Assembly (NCBI GenBank): GCA_903930515.1 | Contig: CAIYYW010000013.1 | Span: 1-9,387, forward strand | Direction of reading: 5' to 3' | DNA: 9,387 bases | Source: an uncultured delta proteobacterium | Lineage (GTDB): Bacteria; RBG-13-61-14; DRUE01 | Notes under the pieces: model-generated | What the model was told of the DNA's origin: nothing | The model's database searches: none | The model's input: the letters and a program-made list of their open reading frames with translations, nothing else | Position numbers and translations under genes: made by a program | Part shown: piece by piece, positions 1-5,546 of the stretch | How positions within the stretch are numbered: the first letter of the stretch is position 1 | How the letters are laid out: each line of letters starts with the position of its first letter

Positions 1-1495
1 ATTCCTGGGCGCTGTTCTTCCAGGAGAAATCCATTCTCATCCCGTTCTTGACCAGCTTTTCCCAGAGTTTGGGCAGCATCCGAACATCCAGCGCGTCCTT
101 GAGCGATCCCAGCATCGCTTCCTTGCTGGCATCCGCAAATTTGAATCCAGTGCCCCTGCCGGTGGTCGGATCAAAATTTTCCACCGTGTCGTCCAGTCCC
201 CCGGTGGCGCGCACCACCGGCACGGTGCCGTATTTCAGGCTGATCAATTGATTAAGCCCGCACGGCTCGTATCGGCTGGGCATCAGGAACAGGTCGACTC
301 CAGCCTCAATCCGATGCGCGAGCGGATCATTGAACTCAATCCGGAACGAGGCCTTACCCCGGTAGCGGTCGGCGAGGCTCTTGAACAAGGAATGATATTT
401 TTCCTGGCCGGTGCCCAGGATCACCATTTGGAACCCCATCCCGAACATATCATCCAGGCTCTCGGCGATCAGGTCCAACCCCTTCTGATCGGCCAGTCGG
501 GAAACCACCCCGATCAGGGGCGCATCTCCGGGGACTAGTCCCAGTTCTTTCTTCAACTCGGCCTTGCAGGTTTTCTTGCCGGAAAGGTCTTGGGAAGAAA
601 AATGGGATGGAATCTGCGCGTCCGTCTCCGGGTTCCAGACCGAATAATCCAGGCCGTTGATGATCCCGAATAAATCGCGGGAACGGACATTCAATAGTCC
701 TTCCAGCTTGCAGCCGAATTCCGGGGTTTGGATCTCCTCCGCGTATTTCTTGCTCACGGTGTTGATCAGGTCCGCGGAGACCAGGCCGCCTTTAAGGAAA
801 TTGACCTGGCCGTAGAACTCCAGGAAATCCGGGGTGAAATAGCTCCAGTCCAATCCGATCTGCTTGACATCAAACGCCCAGAAAACCCCCTGGTACCCGA
901 GGTTATGGACGGTGAGCAGGGTCTTGATGTTTTTTAACGAGGGCTCGTCTTTATAGAGGGTTTTGAGGTAAAGGGGAACCAGCGCGGACTGCCAGTCGTG
1001 GCAATGGATGATCGCCGGATCGAATCCGCCGGCCTTGATGAACTCCATCATCCCGCGCGCGAAAAAAACGAACCGGGCCGCGTTGTCCTTGTAGTCGCCC
1101 TGGGGGGTGGAATAAAGAAAGTCGCGGTCGAAATAATCGTCGTTCCTCAAAAAGAACGCCCGCACCCCGTTTTTCTCGGCGGTGAAAATCTCGCCCTCTT
1201 TGATCACGGTGTTTTCATATTCCTGGATCGGAACCGAGACCTTGATCCCGGTTGACTTGAGTTCAAATTTATCCCGGATGCCCCGGTATTCGGGCAGGAA
1301 AATCGCAGGCTCCACCCCCAGGTTGACCAGCTCCACCGGCAACGCCCCGGCCACATCCGCCAGGCCGCCGGTCTTGATATAAGGCACGGCCTCGCCGCTG
1401 GCGAAGAGCACCTTCAGCTTCGCGGGCTTGACCGCGCGGGCCGCGGTCTTTGCCACACTCTTCTTCGGTTCCGCGATCGTGATTTTCTTTTTCAT
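1..1495 (-). CDS. glgA: Glycogen (starch) synthase, GT5 family, C-terminus cut by window edge
   Basis: This enzyme transfers glucose from ADP-glucose (or a similar donor) to the non-reducing end of an alpha-1,4-glucan in the cytoplasm. The frame is open from ATG at 1495 to the left edge, giving 498 residues. The GT5 signature KTGGLADV is at 41-48, HCHDW at 164-168 and TVHNLGYQG near 195-203. The acceptor/donor-site Arg333 and Lys338 lie in SRLADQKG, and E410-x-C412 lies in PSRYEPCGLNQL. R333, K338, E410 and C412 are each 33 positions after their E. coli GlgA counterparts (R300, K305, E377, C379). The visible end, DFSWKNSAQE, is the usual last motif, so only roughly 10-20 residues should be missing. 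The start is set by AGGAGG at 1504-1509, 8 nt upstream. Oddity: about 26 extra residues rich in Lys and Ala precede the usual beginning (KVLFASGEAVP). The gene follows a GT4 gene after 2 nt, so co-transcription is likely. Identity is secure; donor specificity is inferred from the family. Confidence 0.96.
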   Translation of the reverse strand, partial: MKKKITIAEPKKSVAKTAARAVKPAKLKVLFASGEAVPYIKTGGLADVAGALPVELVNLGVEPAIFLPEYRGIRDKFELKSTGIKVSVPIQEYENTVIKEGEIFTAEKNGVRAFFLRNDDYFDRDFLYSTPQGDYKDNAARFVFFARGMMEFIKAGGFDPAIIHCHDWQSALVPLYLKTLYKDEPSLKNIKTLLTVHNLGYQGVFWAFDVKQIGLDWSYFTPDFLEFYGQVNFLKGGLVSADLINTVSKKYAEEIQTPEFGCKLEGLLNVRSRDLFGIINGLDYSVWNPETDAQIPSHFSSQDLSGKKTCKAELKKELGLVPGDAPLIGVVSRLADQKGLDLIAESLDDMFGMGFQMVILGTGQEKYHSLFKSLADRYRGKASFRIEFNDPLAHRIEAGVDLFLMPSRYEPCGLNQLISLKYGTVPVVRATGGLDDTVENFDPTTGRGTGFKFADASKEAMLGSLKDALDVRMLPKLWEKLVKNGMRMDFSWKNSAQE

Positions 1496-1497
1496 CT

Positions 1498-2751
1498 TTA
1501 CTCCCTCCTTGCAATTTCTTCTTGATAAATCTTTTCCAACCCTTCCCCGACGCTTTCCCAACTGAACAATGCCTGCGCCCGACTCCGGGCCTTGCCGACG
1601 ATCCGCTCCCGAAGCGACGAATCCGCCAGCAGGTTCCGGATCGCATCGGCCAGTCCCCGGTCGTCTCCGGGCTGGACCAAAACCGCGGCCGCGTCCTCAC
1701 CCGCTCCGGTTACTTCCACCAGGGCGCCAACCCGGGTGGAGATCAGGGGCGCGCCCATAGCCATTGCCTCCAGGGCCGGCAACCCAAACCCCTCAAACAA
1801 GCTGGGGACGATCACCGCCTGGGTTCTATTATACTCCAAAATCAAATCTTCTCTAGAAATTTTTTCCCGGAACTCCACCCGGCCGGACAATCCCATCTTT
1901 TGAACCAGGCTTTTCGCGTAAACCCGCTCGGGCCGGAGACGGCCGTCAACAATGACCAGATGCACTTTTGGATCCGCGATCCGCTTGAGCGCGCGCAATA
2001 AATAGAGGATCCCCTTTTTGCGGTCTTCGCTGCTCCCGACAAAAAGGAGTCGGCCCGGGATTTTCTTCGCCCCCGGGTCCGGCTGAAAAATTTTCAGGTC
2101 AACCCCGTTGGGGATGGTGGCGATCTTCCCTTCCGGTATCGCGTAAGCCGCGGCGATCAATTTTTTGGAAGTTTCCGACACGGTGATGATCCGGTCCAGT
2201 CTCCGCGCGACCAGCTTCTGCATCAGCAGCGGGTAATAAAGGGTCCGGCGAAGGCGCTTAAGAAATTCGGGCATCTGCCGGAGGTCTTCCTTCCGGTCAA
2301 TCTGCAGGGGATGATGAATGGTGGCAATAACCGGGAGCCCGAGTCTTCGGACCAGGAGCAAGCCGTATCCGAGCGATTGATTATCGTGGACCAGGTCAAT
2401 TTTTTTACCCTGCTTCAGCATCTTCCGGATGACCTGGAAGGATCGTATGCTGAAGGCGAGCATTTCCGGGTTGGACCCGATTTTGCTCAAGAACAGCTCG
2501 GCCAGATTGATCGGCTCAATCGCGGACAGCGGATTTTCCGCCGGGATCGCGGATCTCCCCGGCTTGTTGATGAAATTATGATCGGGGATTTTGACCAGCT
2601 CGGCCCAGGGCATCGGGAGCGGATAGGGCGGTCCGGCCAGAACATAAACTTTATGCCCCCGGTCGGCCAGGGTCTTGCTCAGGTAATAAAGATATACCCC
2701 CTGCCCTCCGCAATAGGGATTGCCGCGATAGCTTAACAAACATATTTTCAT
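1498..2751 (-). CDS. Glycosyltransferase, GT4 family (GT-B fold)
   Basis: A 417-residue retaining glycosyltransferase that would use a nucleotide-sugar donor in the cytoplasm. The N-terminal domain begins with the typical first strand and glycine loop (MKICLLSY, GGQG at 15-18). The linker IPNGVD is at 213-218, where the second Rossmann domain starts. The donor-binding region holds the E-x7-E pair E320/E328 in PSLFEGFGLPALEAMAMG, followed by the usual GTP/UDP-sugar lid region (STRVGALVEV). Length fits the family. No signal peptide or transmembrane segment is evident. The start is supported by the conserved N-terminus, while the upstream GAAGG (2755-2759) is only 3 nt from the ATG, which is short. 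Being directly upstream of glgA suggests a role in alpha-glucan or related polysaccharide metabolism, but GT4 enzymes are too diverse for the acceptor to be named. A cell-surface polysaccharide role is equally possible. Confidence 0.9.
   Translation of the reverse strand: MKICLLSYRGNPYCGGQGVYLYYLSKTLADRGHKVYVLAGPPYPLPMPWAELVKIPDHNFINKPGRSAIPAENPLSAIEPINLAELFLSKIGSNPEMLAFSIRSFQVIRKMLKQGKKIDLVHDNQSLGYGLLLVRRLGLPVIATIHHPLQIDRKEDLRQMPEFLKRLRRTLYYPLLMQKLVARRLDRIITVSETSKKLIAAAYAIPEGKIATIPNGVDLKIFQPDPGAKKIPGRLLFVGSSEDRKKGILYLLRALKRIADPKVHLVIVDGRLRPERVYAKSLVQKMGLSGRVEFREKISREDLILEYNRTQAVIVPSLFEGFGLPALEAMAMGAPLISTRVGALVEVTGAGEDAAAVLVQPGDDRGLADAIRNLLADSSLRERIVGKARSRAQALFSWESVGEGLEKIYQEEIARRE
1504..1509 (-). 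promoter_or_regulatory. Ribosome binding site of glgA inside the end of the upstream gene
   Basis: AGGAGG on the minus strand lies 8 nt before the glgA ATG. The same bases encode the Arg-Arg pair near the end of the GT4 protein, whose TAA stop (1498-1500) falls between this site and the glgA start. This layout favours translational coupling of the two genes and fixes the glgA start despite its unusual N-terminal extension. Confidence 0.85.
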
Positions 2752-2761
2752 CTGCCTTCAA

Positions 2762-2788
2762 AATATAATCAATTCCAAGATTGGTCAA
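2762..2788 (-). promoter_or_regulatory. Possible promoter of the GT4-glgA pair
   Basis: On the minus strand, TTGACC (2783-2788, 5 of 6 to the -35 consensus) is followed after 15 nt by TATATT (2762-2767). A 17-nt spacer would give the poorer TATTTT. Either way transcription would begin only about 0-4 nt before the ATG at 2751, so this is weak evidence and the true start of transcription may lie elsewhere. Confidence 0.3.
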
Positions 2789-2825
2789 CGCGACCTTGCA
2801 CAAGATGGCGCATTTGTGGTAAAAA

Positions 2826-2834
2826 TGATATAGA
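2826..2834 (+). promoter_or_regulatory. Possible extended -10 promoter of the M28-like gene
   Basis: TG-A-TATAGA matches an extended -10 element (TGn plus 4 of 6). No good -35 lies 16-18 nt upstream. Predicted transcription starts near 2841, about 19 nt before the ATG at 2860. If so, the upstream in-frame ATG at 2839 would not be in the message, in agreement with the ribosome site choosing 2860. Confidence 0.35.
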
Positions 2835-2848
2835 AATCATGTTTTTTA

Positions 2849-2854
2849 AGGAGG
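2849..2854 (+). promoter_or_regulatory. Ribosome binding site that decides the start of the M28-like gene
   Basis: AGGAGG sits 5 nt before the ATG at 2860. The frame also opens at an earlier ATG (2839), but that would translate the ribosome site itself and place seven non-hydrophobic residues before an otherwise classical signal peptide. The 2860 start is therefore preferred. Confidence 0.88.
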
Positions 2855-2859
2855 ATCAA

Positions 2860-4506
2860 ATGAAGGGTCTAATTCGGGCCATCTTGGCGGCGTTGATTCT
2901 GGTTTTGGCATATTCCGGCCTGGAGGCGAATCAGGATGAGATCAATCATCAGGTGGACAAATTCGGCGGATCCATCACCCGGATGTTGGGACAAACTTTC
3001 CAGAAGATTCCGGCCTGGAAGAAAAACCGGGCCGAAGCCAGGGCGGTCCTTGCTGAAATCCAGGCATATCCTGAGCCTTTGCCGGTCCCTTCGGACCAGG
3101 AAATTTTTTCCTGGATCAAATCCCTGGCGAACACTCCGCACCGGAGGCCGGGCAGCCCGGAGGAATTTTCCGCGGGACAATATCTGGTCCAGGAACTACA
3201 GCGACTGGGGATCCAGGAGATTCACCAGGATCCGATTCCGGTGAAATCCTGGCGCGCAAAAGAATGGAACCTGAAGGTTGAAGCCGAGGCCGGCTTTGAG
3301 GATTTTCCCTCCTTTTATGTGCCCTATACCGGGTTCACGCCGGAAAAGGGAATTGAGGCTGAGATGGTTTATGTGGGCGCGGGCAGGCCCCGGGATTTTT
3401 CCGGCAAGGATATTCGGGGTAAAATCGTGGTCGGCGAGGTCCCTTTTCCCAACCTGCCCTATGGCGCTCTGATCAAATTATTGCCGGTCTATTACATTTC
3501 CGATCCGGGAAAAACCATCGGGTTCGGCTTTTCCGAGCCGCTGATTTTTGTCCGGCAAAATTTCATGGGATACGGCACGGCGCAGAGCCATTCGGAAAAT
3601 GATCTTTACTGGAATGCTTATGAAAATGGCGCGGCCGGGGTCCTGGTCATTCTCCGGGATCAGCCGACCAATTCCAATACCCATTATGGGCCTTATGACG
3701 GCATTCTGAAGCCGACGCCGGGCTTATGGATCGGGAAATATGACGGCGATCAACTCCGGGTCCTGGCGCAAAAGGGCAAGCGCGCGCGATTAACTTTGAC
3801 CGGGGAAGTCAAGGATACGGTGACCTATAACATTTACGGCATTCTCCCGGGAAAATCGGAGCGGATGATGGTCATCCACTCGCATTATGACGCGCCGTTC
3901 GCGGGCGTCATTGAAGACGGAGCCGGATGCAGCCAGGTTCTGGCGCAGGCGAGCGCCTGGTCCAAAATTCCCGCGGAAAAAAGGCCCAAAACCCTGCTTT
4001 TCCTTTTTACCACCGGACATTTTTACGGGTCCAACGGGTCCAGCACTTTTGCGCATCAGCATAAAAACGATCTTCTGAAAAAAGCGGACCTGGTCCTGAC
4101 CCTTGAGCATATCGGCGCCAAGGAGGCGGTGGAAGGCGCGGATCATCAATACCGGTTCACGGGACAGATGGAAATGGGGGGAATTTTCACCGCGGACAAT
4201 AAGTATGCGATCGCGAGCGTGATCAAGATGCTCCAAAAAAACAAGCTCCCGAGAATTATGAGCGCTCCGATCAATTTCTTCGGGGATGCGCCGCCGACGG
4301 ACGCCTCGGGCTTTGTGCTGGAGCCCGGGCTAGAAGTTCCGGTCCTGAGCTGGATCACCGGCCCGGCATATCTGCTTTGCGCCGAGGACACCCTGGACAA
4401 GATTGAGGTTGATCGGCTTGACGATTATGCGCGGGCGATTGCGGACCTGGTCGGATATTTTTCTATGGTGGACAGCGAGAAGCTCCGGATCGGGGATGGT
4501 GATTAG
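2860..4506 (+). CDS. Secreted M28-family peptidase homologue with atypical metal site
   Basis: A 548-residue protein with a Sec signal peptide (charged MKGLIR, hydrophobic 6-20, likely cleavage after LEA near residue 23; no lipobox Cys), so it should act outside the cytoplasmic membrane. Residues 95-112 (RRPGSPEE...) resemble the N-terminal helix of M28 aminopeptidases. Residues about 165-315 look like a protease-associated (PA) insert, with IRGKIVVGEV and the GAAGV motif at 257-261. The peptidase-like core has HSHYD at 340-344. Against canonical M28, the bridging Asp is Glu352 (EDGAG). The catalytic and ligand Glu pair is Thr384-Thr385 (TTGHFYGS), the Asp ligand is Glu416 (LEHIG), and no His precedes D510-T511 where the last ligand is expected. 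His387 and His417 could substitute. It may be a noncanonical metal hydrolase or a binding protein. It stands alone on the plus strand, convergent with the decarboxylase-family gene. Family membership is confident; peptidase activity is not. Confidence 0.85.
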   Translation: MKGLIRAILAALILVLAYSGLEANQDEINHQVDKFGGSITRMLGQTFQKIPAWKKNRAEARAVLAEIQAYPEPLPVPSDQEIFSWIKSLANTPHRRPGSPEEFSAGQYLVQELQRLGIQEIHQDPIPVKSWRAKEWNLKVEAEAGFEDFPSFYVPYTGFTPEKGIEAEMVYVGAGRPRDFSGKDIRGKIVVGEVPFPNLPYGALIKLLPVYYISDPGKTIGFGFSEPLIFVRQNFMGYGTAQSHSENDLYWNAYENGAAGVLVILRDQPTNSNTHYGPYDGILKPTPGLWIGKYDGDQLRVLAQKGKRARLTLTGEVKDTVTYNIYGILPGKSERMMVIHSHYDAPFAGVIEDGAGCSQVLAQASAWSKIPAEKRPKTLLFLFTTGHFYGSNGSSTFAHQHKNDLLKKADLVLTLEHIGAKEAVEGADHQYRFTGQMEMGGIFTADNKYAIASVIKMLQKNKLPRIMSAPINFFGDAPPTDASGFVLEPGLEVPVLSWITGPAYLLCAEDTLDKIEVDRLDDYARAIADLVGYFSMVDSEKLRIGDGD

Positions 4507-4600
4507 TGGGGAGTGGCGAGTGGTTAGTGGTCAGTGGGTAGCGATCTAATCAAGCCACTCAATAATTTGCTTGCTTCTATTACTGACCACTCTCCACCGG
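4503..4600. repeat. Inverted mini-array of a 7-bp unit (NNAGTGG) between convergent stops
   Basis: Five tandem heptamers NNAGTGG run without interruption from 4503 to 4537; the first contains the TAG stop of the M28-like gene. A degenerate sixth follows. On the other side, 4580-4600 holds three units in inverted orientation (TTACTGA, CCACTCT, CCACCGG), the first and third imperfect. A lone CCACTCA lies at 4555-4561. The longest perfect arms are 4526-4535 and 4582-4591 (10 bp, 46-nt loop), with a further GTGG/CCAC pairing in register. The array fills most of the gap between two convergent stop codons. There is no clear T-run, so it is not a standard intrinsic terminator, although the foldback could still protect or end transcripts on both strands. 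Confidence 0.75.
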
Positions 4601-4601
4601 C

Positions 4602-5396
4602 TCATCCGGGAAGGACCTGCAAGGTATCCGCGTTCCAGCTCAGGTCCGGGTCATAGAGCTTGGTCATCATCCCTTCGGCGTAAATTCCGGTCCGGGCAAC
4701 CGGGCTTAAATTCAGCCCCTGCAATTCCCGGCTGATCCGATGCTTGCCCAGTTCCAGGGTGGCGACCTTTCCCAGGGTAACTTTTCCCATCCTCGGCGCC
4801 CACCCTTCCACCAGGCCGTGCATCACGGTTTTGTCCCGGATGGAATAGGTCTGGAAATTCATCTTGCCGGAGGTATTGAGCGAGAGCTTTTTCGCATGCA
4901 GGTTCAAGATCATCTCTCCCTTTTCCTTGAGCGTGACCTCCAGGGTATCGCCCTGGTCTTTGAAAATGATCTCGGACAAAAACTTCGGATAGTTCCAGAA
5001 ATAAATCCCGCCCTGGAGCGCGATCTCGGTGGTGACCGGGAGGTGGTGGATATAGACGGTAAAATCTCCGGTCAATAAAAGCTTGAACGCGTCCAGGCCC
5101 GGGATGGTCAGCTTGGGCGGGAATTTCACCGGCACGGTGATGGCGATCTCATTGTATGGCCCGATGGAGGTGTCAAAATATTCAAAACAGGTGATGGCCA
5201 GCATGGAAGTTCCGGGATACAGTTCAATCGGCTTGTAATTGGGATGGGGCAGAATGGTTTTGATCGCGCTGGTTTTGGCGGTGAAGATCGCGGTGATCTG
5301 GCGAAGGTCGTAATAGAGGATGGGGAACTCGATGGACAGGCCCTGTTTGGTGAGCGGTTTGCGCGGAGTGTCCTTGAAAAATGGATCGTCTTTCAT
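4602..5396 (-). CDS. Acetoacetate decarboxylase superfamily protein
   Basis: A 264-residue soluble protein with no signal peptide or membrane segment. The family pattern is clear: KTILPHPNYKPIELYPGTS (46-64), GPYNEIAITVPV (79-90) and NYPKF (135-139), followed by DTLEVTL (150-156), which lines up with SAYPKKL...DTLVGTL of Clostridium acetobutylicum Adc. Lys138 corresponds to the Schiff-base Lys115. The neighbouring Lys116 of true Adc is Phe139 here, and the GRE stretch before it is altered. A Schiff-base enzyme of the wider superfamily is therefore likelier than a true acetoacetate decarboxylase, and the substrate is unknown. The start at 5396 is chosen over an in-frame ATG at 5426 because AGGAGG (5403-5408) lies 6 nt upstream and because the promoter covers 5418-5446. 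The gene is 150 nt downstream of the DUF4340 gene on the same strand and convergent with the M28-like gene. It probably has its own transcript, with some read-through possible. Confidence 0.85.
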   Translation of the reverse strand: MKDDPFFKDTPRKPLTKQGLSIEFPILYYDLRQITAIFTAKTSAIKTILPHPNYKPIELYPGTSMLAITCFEYFDTSIGPYNEIAITVPVKFPPKLTIPGLDAFKLLLTGDFTVYIHHLPVTTEIALQGGIYFWNYPKFLSEIIFKDQGDTLEVTLKEKGEMILNLHAKKLSLNTSGKMNFQTYSIRDKTVMHGLVEGWAPRMGKVTLGKVATLELGKHRISRELQGLNLSPVARTGIYAEGMMTKLYDPDLSWNADTLQVLPG

Positions 5397-5401
5397 TTGA
5401 G

Positions 5402-5416
5402 TCCTCCTCTGGAGGA
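5402..5416 (-). promoter_or_regulatory. Ribosome site paired with an upstream anti-SD arm (hairpin)
   Basis: On the minus strand TCCTCC, a 3-nt loop AGA and GGAGGA form a perfect 6-bp GC-rich stem that buries the AGGAGG (5403-5408) of the decarboxylase-family gene. The promoter at 5418-5446 should start RNA near 5410-5411, after the TCCTCC arm, so the hairpin would be present only in transcripts reading through from the upstream operon. Confidence 0.55.
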
Positions 5417-5417
5417 A

Positions 5418-5446
5418 ATTGTCCAACAGTCGGAAGAAAATGTCAA
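5418..5446 (-). promoter_or_regulatory. Sigma-70-type promoter of the decarboxylase-family gene
   Basis: On the minus strand a perfect TTGACA (5441-5446) is followed by a 17-nt spacer and GACAAT (5418-5423, 4 of 6). The start of transcription should be A5410 or thereabouts, giving a leader of roughly 14 nt that contains the complete AGGAGG site. This also excludes the in-frame ATG at 5426 as the translation start. Confidence 0.62.
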
Positions 5447-5452
5447 GAAAGG

Positions 5453-5539
5453 GTTGATCGGTTGAGCAGATGATATGTTGATATTGGCGCAGCGGATCGG
5501 AAAATTATTTTTCCCTTATCAACCCCTCAACTTATCAAC
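5453..5539. repeat. Inverted mini-array of an 8-bp unit (GTTGATNN)
   Basis: Four tandem octamers GTTGATNN occupy 5453-5484 on the plus strand (second unit GTTGAG, third GATGAT). Three inverted octamers NNATCAAC occupy 5516-5539 (middle unit CTCAAC). Three pairs of 6-bp cores lie in one register: 5453-5458 with 5534-5539 (perfect), 5461-5466 with 5526-5531 (perfect, GTTGAG/CTCAAC) and 5469-5474 with 5518-5523 (one mismatch). They are separated by 2-nt internal loops, so the whole can fold as one long ladder-like hairpin. The inner loop contains a further AT-rich dyad (5499-5514, GGAAAA/TTTTCC). The array starts 7 nt after the DUF4340 stop and ends just upstream of the next gene's -35 box. Confidence 0.75.
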
Positions 5540-5546
5540 GGGAAAT

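Noticed and set aside
1269-1700. 143-codon minus-strand frame spanning the GT4-glgA junction
   Set aside because: It is out of frame with both genes, whose motifs are continuous and intact; the translation is low-complexity Arg/Gly-rich.
2806-2820. TGGCGC followed by TGGT as a sigma-54 promoter for the M28-like gene
   Set aside because: The -24-like element is fair but the -12 GC is missing.
2839-2859. Upstream in-frame ATG of the M28-like gene
   Set aside because: Starting there would translate the AGGAGG site and spoil the signal peptide; the ATG at 2860 has ideal spacing.
5397-5426. Ten extra N-terminal codons of the decarboxylase-family gene from ATG 5426
   Set aside because: This stretch contains the ribosome site and the downstream end of the promoter; the ATG at 5396 has AGGAGG 6 nt upstream.
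5499-5514. GGAAAA/TTTTCC hairpin as an intrinsic terminator of the ABC operon
   Set aside because: The stem is short and AT-rich and no U-tract follows on the minus strand, so it is at most an inner part of the octamer array.
4503-5539. The two repeat arrays as a CRISPR array or an insertion sequence remnant
   Set aside because: Units are 7-8 bp with no unique spacers between them, no cas or transposase gene is near, and no target-site duplication is visible.
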